Assembly (NCBI RefSeq): GCF_029215955.1
Contig: NZ_JAEMVA010000004.1
Coordinates: 25,693 to 89,692 of the forward strand
Length of the DNA stretch: 64,000 nt
DNA from: Sulfurimonas sp. SAG-AH-194-I05
GTDB lineage: Bacteria; Campylobacterota; Campylobacteria; Campylobacterales; Sulfurimonadaceae
Reading direction: 5' to 3'
Below the pieces are notes generated by a model. It searched no databases. It was not told the DNA's origin and saw nothing but the letters and a program-made list of their open reading frames with translations. The translations under genes and the position numbers were made by a program. Shown here piece after piece: positions 45,439 to 55,483 of the stretch. Each line of letters starts with the position of its first letter. Position 1 is the stretch's first letter.

Positions 45439-46895
45439 AAACTATATGTAATATCGAAAAATACTCTGTCGTTATCGCTTATCGCTTTTACAAATGGTTT
45501 ATCTCCGTCTCTATAATCGACGAACCCTACAGTTGCATTTAAAGCATCTTGTATTGCATAAGAAACCCAAACTCTTGCAAAACCTCCATATTCAAAAGAT
45601 TGACCAAACATACTAACGAGTGCATTAGCATTTATACTATCGTTTGAAAAAGAGCGTGAATAGCGTAGGGCTGTTTGCATTTCATCTTGGTCTACAAAGT
45701 CGGCTTTTACTCCAGGTTGTGCCATTTGTGTTTCATAGTCAAAAATATGTCTATTTACTATTTCAAGGGATAAAACTGTATCTTTGATGCCCATGTAATC
45801 AAAACCAACTACTATGTCTACTCTCTCTTTTGCGTCCACCGTGGAGTTGTATCTTATACCATTTAAATATGCTATTTCACTTTTAAGTAACCAACTTCCT
45901 GTTGCAATATTTAAGGCACTTCCCAACATGTTTATTATAGTAACTTCTCTCAAGTTTGTACTGGGGTTAATGTACCACTTTTGGTCAAGTACATGTGCTG
46001 TATAAAAAGAAAGATCCCATCCTGAAAAAATGCCATTGGCTGCTAAAGCGTATTGCATTGTGTCAAAAGAAGTACTTGGATTTTTGAGTTCTATAAAAGG
46101 ATTTGGAGCACCTGTGAAAATAGCATCAACTGGGAAAAACTCACCTCGTACAGGAGCTTCAAGAAAAATACGATTCTCAGGAATAACCATACCCGAGAAG
46201 TTCCACATGCCAACATAATAATCGAGCTTTATCATTGCTACGCTTAACCTCAAGTCTTCTATATCAGTCATGCCTGGTAAACGGTTGTCGATAGGGTTAA
46301 TTACATCAGTGACTCGTAGGCTATCAGACTTTCCCCAAACAACTTTTTGTCTTCCTATTTTTACATCAAGAGCATTTGTTAAACGACCTTGAAGATACGT
46401 GTCGTCAAGTCTTACCTGTGTTTTATAAGCATCTGTCACATCTTTGTTATAGTTTGTATTTGGTTGTATGTCATAAAGAGCATCGTAATACACATCGCCA
46501 CTTATACGAACTTTCCATGTGTCGGATAATGTACTGTCAAGTTGCAAATAGAGTGAAGTTTGTGCTTGATTAAAGCCTTTATATTCTACGTTATCAACTG
46601 TATGATTTTTATAACCATAGGCAGTTTTAAAGGTGAGTGCTCCTGAAAGACTAAAAGTATTTTCTTTATTTGTAACAAGCTTCAGAGGCATTTCATCTGA
46701 AGTATCGTCATTCTCAAAACCACTTAGTTCATCAAGTTCACTTGTTAGTTCTTCTTCATCAAAACCATCAAGGTCATCTAAAATTGGTTCTTCTGTAATC
46801 TCAAATCCACCTAAATCATCTTCGAGTGTAGTCTCTGCATATACATTTCCACATGCTATAAGTGATACAAAGACAAAAGAAATAAGTGGGTTCAT
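45435..46895 (-). CDS. outer-membrane beta-barrel, DUF1302/alginate-export-like
   Basis: 486 residues. Signal peptide (about 1-20), an acidic linker rich in Asp/Glu (DLGGFEITEEPILDDLDGFD) to about 70, then alternating strands typical of porins, such as KVRISGDVYYDALYDIQP and DVKIGRQKVVWGKSDSLRV, and a terminal aromatic strand FFDITYSF. GRQKVVWG is frequent in DUF1302 barrels. It is the last gene after an MmpL-type RND exporter and a LolA-like protein, a grouping seen in many proteobacteria and thought to move lipids or hydrophobic compounds across the envelope. Confidence 0.82.
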   Translation of the reverse strand: MNPLISFVFVSLIACGNVYAETTLEDDLGGFEITEEPILDDLDGFDEEELTSELDELSGFENDDTSDEMPLKLVTNKENTFSLSGALTFKTAYGYKNHTVDNVEYKGFNQAQTSLYLQLDSTLSDTWKVRISGDVYYDALYDIQPNTNYNKDVTDAYKTQVRLDDTYLQGRLTNALDVKIGRQKVVWGKSDSLRVTDVINPIDNRLPGMTDIEDLRLSVAMIKLDYYVGMWNFSGMVIPENRIFLEAPVRGEFFPVDAIFTGAPNPFIELKNPSTSFDTMQYALAANGIFSGWDLSFYTAHVLDQKWYINPSTNLREVTIINMLGSALNIATGSWLLKSEIAYLNGIRYNSTVDAKERVDIVVGFDYMGIKDTVLSLEIVNRHIFDYETQMAQPGVKADFVDQDEMQTALRYSRSFSNDSINANALVSMFGQSFEYGGFARVWVSYAIQDALNATVGFVDYRDGDKPFVKAISDNDRVFFDITYSF

Positions 46896-46896
46896 A

Positions 46897-47679
46897 TTAG
46901 AGTCCTCTTTGGAGAGTACGTGTAGTAAAGAGTGACTCGTCTAGGTCTTTGTTATATTCAATACCTGAAAATGTAAAAACAGTTTTATGTAATGTTTTTT
47001 TACCTTTTTTTGTAACCATTTGAATCTCTGTAATAGTCCAAATTCCATCTATTTTTTCTAAACCTTTTACCATCATATATTTAAGCTTTTTTCCTACTTT
47101 AATATAATTAAGGGCTTGAACAATCACAAAGTTATCTTGTCGTACGAAAACAATAGACTTTGTGTAACCCGTTTCTTCAACTATTTCTTGTGTTTTTGGA
47201 GTTACAAGCATTTGCCATGTCATGTGACCTTTAACTTTTTTTTCTTTCATGATTTTGTATGTATAATCTGCAACATTACGCGATGTCATATCTGAGTATG
47301 TAAAGTCACTTCCCATAAAAGAAGAACTTTTATCACTCGAAGCGATTCTTTTGACTTTTTGAAGTGCTGGGAGGTAAAGCCATTGGTCGTCATCTTTTTT
47401 TGAATCTTCATAATCATAGGTTAAAAAAGCAGTATTTTTTACATCAGCTGGGGTTAAAAAGAACATAAGTTTTAATGTATCTTCTCCCTTTTCTTTTGTG
47501 AAGGTTTTAAGGTTACGAACTCTTTTTTTCCCGTTTTTATCAGTCATAATCATTGTCATTTTAGAAATGGAGTTATCCCCTTCATCTCTGTCATGTACTT
47601 TTTGGGCTATCTCTTCGCCTGTAATTGCTAGGAGTGAATGGAGTGTTAGGCTTAGTAATAAAAATATTTTGAGTATCAT
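46897..47679 (-). CDS. LolA-like outer-membrane lipoprotein-sorting protein
   Basis: 260 residues. Signal peptide (about 1-18), then ITGEEIAQKVHDRDEGDNSI and the run MIMTDKNGKKRVRNL, the standard opening of the LolA-like family annotated as outer membrane lipoprotein-sorting protein. SSFMGSDFTYSDMTSRN is a strong family marker. Such proteins are periplasmic hydrophobic-cargo carriers that pair with MmpL-type RND pumps. Start overlaps the pump stop by 1 nt; the barrel gene follows after 1 nt. Confidence 0.87.
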   Translation of the reverse strand: MILKIFLLLSLTLHSLLAITGEEIAQKVHDRDEGDNSISKMTMIMTDKNGKKRVRNLKTFTKEKGEDTLKLMFFLTPADVKNTAFLTYDYEDSKKDDDQWLYLPALQKVKRIASSDKSSSFMGSDFTYSDMTSRNVADYTYKIMKEKKVKGHMTWQMLVTPKTQEIVEETGYTKSIVFVRQDNFVIVQALNYIKVGKKLKYMMVKGLEKIDGIWTITEIQMVTKKGKKTLHKTVFTFSGIEYNKDLDESLFTTRTLQRGL

Positions 47680-50072
47680 TATTTATCCTTTTTTTGTGTT
47701 GTAATTAATGTTAGTAGAGCAGGTCCAAGTATAATATTTGAAATAAGAGCAATACTAATAGCACCACCTGCAAGAATTCCAAAGTTAATTAAGTTTGAAA
47801 GTGAAGCAAACATGTATACATAAAAACCAAGGGCTAAAACTACGGTAGTAGCTACGAGTGCACGACCTGTTCCGAGCATTGTTTCTTTTACAGCATCTTG
47901 CGTAGAGTACCCTTGTTGATGGTACTTTGAGAAGTTATGAAAATAATGCACGGTATCATCAACTGAAAGACCGATAACAATAGCTCCTACGAGCATTGTA
48001 AACATATCGAGTGGCATATGTACGAGAGACATAAACCCTAGAGTAATAATGACAGGGATTACATTTGGTATCATACTAATTAAACCTATTTTTACACTAC
48101 CAAGAAGAAGAACCATCATAATAGCGATTAAAATAAATGCAACAGAGTAACTCGTAGCCATTGATGTCATAGCAGCAGAGAGTGTTCTTTGAAATAAGGG
48201 AACCATTCCCGTTATAATGATTTTGACATCATCTCCTAACTCTTCTCTCATGAGGGTTGTAAGTTCATTACTAAGGTTTGTGTATTCTCCTGCTTCCATC
48301 CATGGAAGTTTAAAAGTTATACGTGCTTTTGAAAAAGAAGAATCCACGAGGTCTTCTAAGTCATCACTGCCACTGTTTTCAAAGAGTAGGAATTCTTGAG
48401 GTATTAAAGCACTTTTATTTGTAATAGCATAATATTTTTCTTCATTATTATGTAAAGCCCTATGAATTTCTTTGAGAACATCTGCTACGCTCCAGCCTTT
48501 ACCAACAAAGTATTTGTCACTCTCAATAGCTTCGGCTCTTCTTCTAATGTTATCTATTTTTTGTAAGAGTTCAGAGTCATAAAGTCCATTTTCTTTTTGC
48601 GTGTCTATAATCACCTCCATAGTAACGGAGCCTTTTAACTCTTTGTCTACTCTTTGTGTGGCTATTTTAATAGGCGAGTCATCTGGCTGCCAACTTAGCG
48701 TGTCATGTTTAAACTCTACACTTAAAGCGAAGTAAACAAATAAGGCAACAACCATACAACTAAAAAGAACAATTTTCTTAGCATGTGTAAAACTAAATAA
48801 AGCAAGTGAAACTAACAGTGCATCCATCTTTAGTGCTGTTTCTTGATGTTTTTGTTTTGCTTGTTTTATAGGAATGAGAGATAAAAGAGAGGGGAGTAAA
48901 AGTAAAGTATTCACAAGAGCAATTAAAACCCCAATAGCCGCAAAAATACCTAAGTCTGCAATAGGAGAAATTTCAGCAGTTGCAAATGAAAGTAAACCAG
49001 CAGCAGTTGTTAAAGATGTCATAATAATAGGAAGTCCAGAATGCCCTAGTGAATAGACTATAGCCTCTTTTTTATTGTTATTTTTATTCAGGTTATTAAA
49101 AAACATAGATAAAAGATGTACAACAGCACCAATACCAACAGCAAGTAAAAAAGAAGGTAAAATTTGTGTAGGAATTGTTATGGGTGTACCAACTAATGCC
49201 ATAAACCCAATGGTAGTTAAAAGTGAAATTCCAACAATAAAAATAGGTAAAATAACAGCAGATATTCTTTTAAAAATAACAAAAAGAAAAAGCATCATCA
49301 TAAGTAAAACAAGTTTTACAAATTTTTGCATATCTGTTTGAATCGAGCGTTTGTTATAATCATTTACTGCAAGTGAACCAGCTACAAACACATCAAAGTT
49401 TTCTGCTTTATATTTTTGAAGTATATCATTTGTAACACGTACCATTTGTGTTTTTGAAGTATCGAGTAAAAATACTAAGTCTTCTTGTGCAGTTTCTTCT
49501 TCACCAAATCCATCAAGTTCATCTTCGTTATCTGCATTTTCATAAGCACTTGGCTCTAAAATAATAGTTGTATATGTAAAATCTTTATTAAAAAGCAGGT
49601 TCATATACATGTGGGAATTTTGTGCGATAGCTTTTATTTTTTGAATATCTTCTTGAGATTTTGGAAAATTCTCAAATAAGTCTTCTACTATGAGACTATC
49701 ATCATCTCCACGTGTATTACGCGCATTTAAAAGTGAGTTTATATCTTCGAGATGGGGTACATTATTTTTGAGTTCATTATGTAATTTTTGCAATTTTTGT
49801 AAAAATACTAAATCAAAAACATCTTTGGTATGAATAACAACCATTATTTTTTCATCTTGACCAAACTGCTCTTTAAATTTTTCATATCGAATAAGAGCAG
49901 GGTCTTGCTTGTGTAAAAACCCTTCAGTAGAAGTGTCTATCGTTATTTTAGGGAGGTTAGAAATCATGCTAATATTGAGAAGTAACATGATTATGATTAC
50001 TTTAAAAGGATTGTTTGTGATAAACTTTCCCATATTTTCTAGAAAACTTTCACTTTTGTTACGCCAATTCAT
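47679..50072 (-). CDS. MmpL/HpnN-type RND superfamily exporter
   Basis: 797 residues. Two repeats of a membrane segment, a periplasmic domain and a five-helix block. The first helix block has LPSFLLAVGIGAVVHLLSMF, the second AIVIGLSVDDTVHYFHNF, the sterol-sensing-type RND sequence. This subfamily, with a downstream LolA-like carrier and a DUF1302-like barrel, moves lipids such as hopanoids in other bacteria; the cargo here is unknown. First gene of a three-gene minus-strand operon. Confidence 0.88.
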   Translation of the reverse strand: MNWRNKSESFLENMGKFITNNPFKVIIIMLLLNISMISNLPKITIDTSTEGFLHKQDPALIRYEKFKEQFGQDEKIMVVIHTKDVFDLVFLQKLQKLHNELKNNVPHLEDINSLLNARNTRGDDDSLIVEDLFENFPKSQEDIQKIKAIAQNSHMYMNLLFNKDFTYTTIILEPSAYENADNEDELDGFGEEETAQEDLVFLLDTSKTQMVRVTNDILQKYKAENFDVFVAGSLAVNDYNKRSIQTDMQKFVKLVLLMMMLFLFVIFKRISAVILPIFIVGISLLTTIGFMALVGTPITIPTQILPSFLLAVGIGAVVHLLSMFFNNLNKNNNKKEAIVYSLGHSGLPIIMTSLTTAAGLLSFATAEISPIADLGIFAAIGVLIALVNTLLLLPSLLSLIPIKQAKQKHQETALKMDALLVSLALFSFTHAKKIVLFSCMVVALFVYFALSVEFKHDTLSWQPDDSPIKIATQRVDKELKGSVTMEVIIDTQKENGLYDSELLQKIDNIRRRAEAIESDKYFVGKGWSVADVLKEIHRALHNNEEKYYAITNKSALIPQEFLLFENSGSDDLEDLVDSSFSKARITFKLPWMEAGEYTNLSNELTTLMREELGDDVKIIITGMVPLFQRTLSAAMTSMATSYSVAFILIAIMMVLLLGSVKIGLISMIPNVIPVIITLGFMSLVHMPLDMFTMLVGAIVIGLSVDDTVHYFHNFSKYHQQGYSTQDAVKETMLGTGRALVATTVVLALGFYVYMFASLSNLINFGILAGGAISIALISNIILGPALLTLITTQKKDK

Positions 50073-50140
50073 AGTCTGCCTTTATATTTATTACTATAAA
50101 AGAATAGTATTCTAATATTAGCGTAAAGTTAATAGATTAC

Positions 50141-50399
50141 TTATATGTACATCATTTGTGAAAGAAGAATGATGAGAACAACAAGTAAAAAAGGAGAGAG
50201 GTAGCTTTTAAACACCCATGGATTGATACCAAAAAGTTTTTGATTTACTCCCCGAAAACCAAGCCACATGTGCGATTCTATGTTCTTCCTCATTTAAAGA
50301 TTGTTTCATTTTTGAAAGAAATAAAATAGCAACAAATAAAAAACCACCATATATAAATACTGAAAATATGTGGATTGTGTGAATTAATGTATACGTCAT
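50141..50399 (-). pseudogene. frameshifted or internally deleted small membrane protein
   Basis: The ATG frame from 50399 reads TYTLIHTIHIFSVFIYGGFL, a membrane helix, to about residue 40 and then stops at 50208. From about 50283 the next frame on the same strand continues as SHMWLGFRGVNQKLFGINPW and a further helix SYLSPFLLVVLIILLSQMMY to a TAA at 50141. The total length is 259 nt, one more than a multiple of three. The two parts look like the start and end of one membrane protein with an internal loss. A second short ORF from an internal ATG cannot be excluded. Confidence 0.55.
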
Positions 50400-50476
50400 T
50401 ATTTACCTACTTTTTTATGATTTTAACACAAATTTTATAGTAGAATGTTGTATTATGAGAGAAAAAAGGAACATTT

Positions 50477-51832
50477 TTGACTATAGCAGAAAGAGAAATT
50501 AAAAAGTTTGAACAAAGTAATTGTGCAGAGAACCATGTATTTTATCAGGCAATGGAAGAAGTAATATACTCCATTGCACCATTATTAGAATCAGACGATA
50601 AGTATACACGCTATGCTATTTTAGAGCGCTTAGTAGTTCCAGATAGAATTATAAAATTTAAAGTCACATGGCTTGATGATACAAATGCTATACAAGTAAA
50701 TACTGGTTTTCGTGTTCAGTTTAATAATGCATTAGGACCATATAAAGGTGGACTACGTTTTCATCCGAGTGTAAATGAAGGTATTTTAAAGTTTCTAGGT
50801 TTTGAACAAATTTTAAAAAATGCACTTACTGGTCTGCCTATTGGTGGAGGTAAGGGTGGAAGTGACTTTGATCCAAAAGGTAAAAGTGACTTTGAAATTA
50901 TGAAGTTTTGTGCAGCTTTTATGAAAGAGTTACATAAGTACATTGGTCCACGTATAGATATTCCAGCTGGCGACATTGGAGTAGGTGGGCGTGAGATAGG
51001 CTACCTTTTTGGAGAGTATAAAAGAATTACATCATCTTACGAGGGTGTTTTAACTGGTAAACCTTTTATGTTTGGTGGTTCCTTAATGCGTCCAGAAGCT
51101 ACAGGATATGGTGTTGTTTACTTTACAGAGAAAATGCTTGAAATAGAAGAAAAAGATTCATTAGATGGTAAAATATGTACCGTGAGTGGTGCTGGTAATG
51201 TAGCACTTCATGCTATTGAGAAACTTTATCATATAGGTGCTATTCCTGTGAGTTGTACAGACTCTAAAGGAACTATTTATGATGCGAGGGGTGTTGATTT
51301 ACCTTTACTTAAAGAGTTGAAATTAGAAAAAAGAGTATCACTTCAAGAGTATATAAAAGCACATCCAGAAGCAGAATATATTCCAGTTGAAGCGTATCCA
51401 GAAGGTGGACATGCCGTTTGGGACATTCAATGCTACGCAGCGTTTCCTTGTGCTACACAAAATGAGTTAACAGATGTAGATGCACAGAACTTGATTGTAA
51501 ATGGGGTAGTGAGTGTGAGTGAAGGTGCAAATATGCCATCAACTCCAAAGGCTATAAATGATTTTTTAAGTCATAAAGTTTGTTTTGCTCCTGCAAAGGC
51601 GGCTAATGCAGGTGGAGTTGCTGTAAGTGAATTTGAAATGAGTCAAAATGCTTCAATGACACGATGGAGTTTTGAAAAAGTAGATATAAAACTTAAAGAA
51701 ACTATGCAACAAATTTGTAAACGTGTAGCATTAACAGCGCAAGACTATGGAGTTAAAGGCAACTACGTTGATGGTGCGAATATTGCTGGATTTAAACAAG
51801 TTGCTGATGCTATGATAGCTGAGGGTATATAA
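50477..51832 (+). CDS. gdhA: NADP-type glutamate dehydrogenase
   Basis: 451 residues, hexameric GdhA type. PYKGGLRFHPSVNEGILKFL near 90, PIGGGKGGSDFDPKGKSDFE near 118 (catalytic Lys region), GDIGVGGREIGYLFGEYK and the Rossmann CTVSGAGNVALHAIEKL near 235. It assimilates ammonium into 2-oxoglutarate in the cytoplasm. The start is a TTG preceded by AAAGGA; no in-frame ATG is better placed. Single-gene unit followed by an MscS gene after 20 nt. Confidence 0.95.
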   Translation: MTIAEREIKKFEQSNCAENHVFYQAMEEVIYSIAPLLESDDKYTRYAILERLVVPDRIIKFKVTWLDDTNAIQVNTGFRVQFNNALGPYKGGLRFHPSVNEGILKFLGFEQILKNALTGLPIGGGKGGSDFDPKGKSDFEIMKFCAAFMKELHKYIGPRIDIPAGDIGVGGREIGYLFGEYKRITSSYEGVLTGKPFMFGGSLMRPEATGYGVVYFTEKMLEIEEKDSLDGKICTVSGAGNVALHAIEKLYHIGAIPVSCTDSKGTIYDARGVDLPLLKELKLEKRVSLQEYIKAHPEAEYIPVEAYPEGGHAVWDIQCYAAFPCATQNELTDVDAQNLIVNGVVSVSEGANMPSTPKAINDFLSHKVCFAPAKAANAGGVAVSEFEMSQNASMTRWSFEKVDIKLKETMQQICKRVALTAQDYGVKGNYVDGANIAGFKQVADAMIAEGI

Positions 51833-51852
51833 AAAAAACGTAAGGGGAAAAA

Positions 51853-53682
51853 TTGAATTTATTTAAAAAAGGGATGCATCTTTTTTTATTTGTGCTATCT
51901 CTAACAGTATGTGTACATGCTGAGGCAAAATATGATGACTTTATTACAAAACAGTTGGTATATACAGATAAATTAAATTCTAAAGATATTACAACACAAG
52001 AGATACAAGCAATTTTACAAGAACAAAAAATAAGTTATTCTGAAGCTCTTGAAGAAATTATGAGAAATAAACAAAAGTATATAGACAACAAAAATGTTTA
52101 TTATAATGAAATGTTTGCATTAAAAAGAATTATTAAAATTAATACACATGCGGGACATAAATATGCAGTTTTACGTGATGAGGTACAACTCAAATCGTAT
52201 GAAATTCTAGCAAGTCAACATGCTATGATGAGTGAAATTTTGGTTGCACTGAATGATTCAATTAATGAAGATTTTTCTAAAAAATTGCATGATATTTTGA
52301 CAAACTATAGAGTGAAAAATACAAAAGTACTTAAAAAGGATTATAAAAAATATTTAAAAAGTGAAGCAATTTCATCTTCTTTAAAAACAGCAAAAGAAAA
52401 TATTAAAGAGTTGTATAAAATTATTGATATAAATACAGATGTTTTAAATTATTTAGAGCGCTATGAAAATAGATTGTATAAGCTTAATAAATATACTGAT
52501 TACCATTTGATTTCAACCGTTATTATGATTAAAAATTCAAGGTTTTCAAATACAGTTGATCCATTTTTAGACAACTTCGGGCTTGATGTTGTAAAACTTT
52601 TGTTTATTTTAATTTTAATTTTAATTATCTATATTATTCGCTTAATACTGTATGCTATTCTTGAAAAAAGTATTAAAAGAATAGAATCTATGCATGTATA
52701 TGCAAAAGATGTTTTAGATGTTACGAAAAGACCGATAGAATTTTTAGTGCTTATTATTAATATTCATATGGTTATTTATGTTTACAACGACTTTGATAGT
52801 GTGGAAAATGTAACAAAAGCTTTTAACATGAGTTATGGCTTTATCTTTACTATTTTTGTTTATAAAATAATCAACGTTATCGCCGTTATTAAACTTGCTA
52901 ATTTAGATAGGAAAAATACACAGGTTAAAAATGATGTTATTAATGTCGGAATTAAAATTTTGAATTTTATTATTTTAATTTTAGGTTTACTTATCATTTT
53001 ACATTTTGCAGGTGCGAACTTAACTGCTGTTTTATCTGGTCTTGGTATAGGTGGTTTTGCGGTTGCTCTTGCTGCTAAAGATTATTTGGCAAACTTTTTT
53101 GGAACATTAACTATTCTTTTTAGTGATGTTTTTTCTCAAGGTGATTGGATAGAAATAGAAGGTAAAGAGGGTGTAGTTGTAGAGATTGGAACAAGGGTTA
53201 CAACATTAAGAACCTTTGATAACGCACTTATTGCGATTCCAAATGCAATTCTTGCAAATAAAGACGTAAAAAACTGGAATAAAAGAAGTTTAGGGCGAAG
53301 AATAAAAATGAATCTTGGTGTAAAATATGACTCTTCATCTTCGGATATTAAAAATGCGGTCGATCAAATTCGTACCATGCTTGACAAACATCCTCATATT
53401 GCAACAGAAAATACAGAATATACATACCATGCAAAGTCGAATTCAAAGTTAGTTTCAAAGGCAGATGCACAAGGAATTAAAAAAACACTTCTTGTGTATT
53501 TAGATGAATTTTCAGACTCGAGTATAAACATTTTGGTGTATTGTTTTTCCAAAAGTGTTGAGTGGGAGAGGTGGCTCCAAACGAAAGAAGATGTTATGCA
53601 TCAAATTATGGAAATATTTGAGAAGAACAACTTAGAATTTGCATTTCCATCTATGTCAATATATAACGAAACAACAAAGTAG
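51853..53682 (+). CDS. MscS-family mechanosensitive channel with periplasmic helical domain
   Basis: 609 residues from a TTG with AAGGGG upstream. Signal peptide (about 1-24), a 200-residue helical periplasmic region, about five membrane helices (from 248 on), then the MscS core: GLGIGGFAVALAAKDYLANF near 395 and ILFSDVFSQGDWIEIEGKEG in the beta domain, and a cytoplasmic cage domain. It relieves hypo-osmotic stress. Large periplasmic extensions resemble those of MscK/YbdG-like channels. Confidence 0.9.
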   Translation: MNLFKKGMHLFLFVLSLTVCVHAEAKYDDFITKQLVYTDKLNSKDITTQEIQAILQEQKISYSEALEEIMRNKQKYIDNKNVYYNEMFALKRIIKINTHAGHKYAVLRDEVQLKSYEILASQHAMMSEILVALNDSINEDFSKKLHDILTNYRVKNTKVLKKDYKKYLKSEAISSSLKTAKENIKELYKIIDINTDVLNYLERYENRLYKLNKYTDYHLISTVIMIKNSRFSNTVDPFLDNFGLDVVKLLFILILILIIYIIRLILYAILEKSIKRIESMHVYAKDVLDVTKRPIEFLVLIINIHMVIYVYNDFDSVENVTKAFNMSYGFIFTIFVYKIINVIAVIKLANLDRKNTQVKNDVINVGIKILNFIILILGLLIILHFAGANLTAVLSGLGIGGFAVALAAKDYLANFFGTLTILFSDVFSQGDWIEIEGKEGVVVEIGTRVTTLRTFDNALIAIPNAILANKDVKNWNKRSLGRRIKMNLGVKYDSSSSDIKNAVDQIRTMLDKHPHIATENTEYTYHAKSNSKLVSKADAQGIKKTLLVYLDEFSDSSINILVYCFSKSVEWERWLQTKEDVMHQIMEIFEKNNLEFAFPSMSIYNETTK

Positions 53683-53761
53683 ATACACATGCTAACCATA
53701 CTTTTATAATATTTAGGTAGAATCTCATCTATAAAAATTTAATTATAAAGAATGGTTACAC

Positions 53762-54376
53762 ATGGAACAAACAAAATCACGATCAAATATATATGCACTT
53801 TTATCTCGTATTTTACTTCAAGAATTAGATGCCGAGATACTTCAAACCATAAAAAATGATGACAATATATTGGATTTTTTTCCTACATTAAAAGAGTGGA
53901 AAGAGTTTAATGAAGTGGATAATGCTAAACTTTTAGAAGAATACTTTAATCCTGACTTTGTAAACCTTTCGGTACTCCATTTAATTCCCTACGAAACATT
54001 TTATACGCGTGAAGATCAAATGATAGAAACGGGTGGTGCTAATCCTGTTACAGATATTTATAGTGCCTACGACTTTATGGTAGATTATGAAGCTGCTCGT
54101 ACTGTTTCTTCTGATCATATTGGTATCGAGTTAGAATTTATGCACCATTTGGCAAATGCAGAACTCGAAGCTTTAAATGACAATAATAGGAACGCGGTAA
54201 AAGAGTTGCGTGAAACGCAACAAGAGTTTTTAAATAAGCATTTACTCCAATGGGCTCCAATGTATTTAATAAATATGAAATATGAAGCAAGAACACCTTT
54301 ATATTTTGATGCTGCAGATATGTGTTTAGAATTTTTACTCAGTGATAACGAGTACTTAGCAAGCGAGCTATCGTAA
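53762..54376 (+). CDS. TorD/DmsD-family redox enzyme chaperone
   Basis: 204 residues, all helical. Family marks are the opening RSNIYALLSRILLQELD, LIPYETFYTREDQ and DHIGIELEFMHHLANAE. TorD-type chaperones fold molybdoenzymes and guard twin-arginine leaders. It is followed after 3 nt by a polyferredoxin, so the unit looks like an accessory cluster for a formate dehydrogenase or similar molybdoenzyme; no such catalytic gene is in this window. napA at 14520 already has NapD as its own chaperone. Confidence 0.85.
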   Translation: MEQTKSRSNIYALLSRILLQELDAEILQTIKNDDNILDFFPTLKEWKEFNEVDNAKLLEEYFNPDFVNLSVLHLIPYETFYTREDQMIETGGANPVTDIYSAYDFMVDYEAARTVSSDHIGIELEFMHHLANAELEALNDNNRNAVKELRETQQEFLNKHLLQWAPMYLINMKYEARTPLYFDAADMCLEFLLSDNEYLASELS

Positions 54377-54379
54377 CTA

Positions 54380-55483
54380 ATGTCTATTATTCATTTAGAT
54401 GCTAGTAAGTGTGTACGTGCTCTTAGCGTAGATAGTGCATGTAATAAATGTGAAGTAATTTGCCCAACTGATGCAATAGCTATGAGCGAAACAAGTCCAC
54501 TTCCTTCTATAAATTTTTCAAAATGTGTTGGTTGTGGAGGTTGTGGAGGTGTTTGTCCAAGTGAGTCCTTTGGCTTAGAAGATTTTTCTTCAACTGATTT
54601 CTTTTTTGATTTTTTAGAAGAGGAAGATGCAAATCTTATTTCTTGTAAAAAGAATGTTCCGTGTATTTCTGCTTTAAGTGTTGAGCATTTAGTTTCTTTA
54701 AGTATCTTAAAAAAAGAAATAGTTCTTGATATGGGGCATTGTAAAGAATGTGCCTTAGCCCATACCTGTCATAAGCAGATTTTAGAAAATGAAGAAGAAG
54801 CATCGTATATTTTAGAAGCTATGGAAAATAATGCAAAAATCACCTTAGAAAATGTTATGTATAGCAATGAGGGTAAGACAGGAAGAAGAAACTTTTTCTC
54901 AGCATTAAATCTGAAAACAGTAGGGAAGGCAAAAAGAAATTTTGAAGATGAAGTTGAAAAAGCAAGTGATGAGTTAACTGAACACACACTCGCTAAGACG
55001 GATATTGCTTTACTTAAGAAGAAAAAACTTCCAGACAAGAGAAAGCTTTTTTTCACAGCAATAAAAAGGGTTGCAAAGCCTTCGCAGTACCATATTATAG
55101 AAAGTGATGCAATAAGTTTTACCTCTCAAAAACTTATGGATAAAGACTTATGTACAGCATGTCAAATGTGTTATAGAGTCTGTCCAACAGGAGCTTTAAC
55201 CTCAGACGTTAAAAACTCTAAAATAGATTTTGACCCTTTTATGTGTATAAAATGTAATATTTGCCATGATGTTTGTGCGCCAAACGCTCTTACAAAATCG
55301 CCATCGTATAATATAAAAGAATTTTTTGAACCAACTGTCCAGTCTTTGATTAGTTTTAAGGTGAAAAGATGTAATGAGTGTAATGTTATTTTTAGTACAA
55401 ACTCTAAAGATAAACTATGTTACAGATGTAAAATAGAAGAAGAAGAAGCACACGAACTATGGGGTATTGACGATGATGAATGA
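54380..55483 (+). CDS. polyferredoxin-type 4Fe-4S protein with C-terminal zinc-ribbon-like end
   Basis: 367 residues, no membrane helix or signal peptide. Two ferredoxin pairs: CNKCEVICP with CVGCGGCGGVCP (residues about 21-60), and CTACQMCYRVCP with CIKCNICHDVCAP (about 258-310). Between them lies a Cys-rich stretch (CKKNVPC; CKECALAHTC) and a helical region. The end has CNEC-x12-CYRC, like a zinc ribbon. It probably carries electrons to or from a molybdoenzyme matured by the upstream TorD-like protein. Overlaps the next gene by about 11 nt. Confidence 0.85.
   Translation: MSIIHLDASKCVRALSVDSACNKCEVICPTDAIAMSETSPLPSINFSKCVGCGGCGGVCPSESFGLEDFSSTDFFFDFLEEEDANLISCKKNVPCISALSVEHLVSLSILKKEIVLDMGHCKECALAHTCHKQILENEEEASYILEAMENNAKITLENVMYSNEGKTGRRNFFSALNLKTVGKAKRNFEDEVEKASDELTEHTLAKTDIALLKKKKLPDKRKLFFTAIKRVAKPSQYHIIESDAISFTSQKLMDKDLCTACQMCYRVCPTGALTSDVKNSKIDFDPFMCIKCNICHDVCAPNALTKSPSYNIKEFFEPTVQSLISFKVKRCNECNVIFSTNSKDKLCYRCKIEEEEAHELWGIDDDE

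Noticed and set aside
50423..50440. TTAAC-N6-TTTAT before gdhA as a further site
   Set aside because: The second half is degenerate and such partial matches are common in AT-rich DNA.
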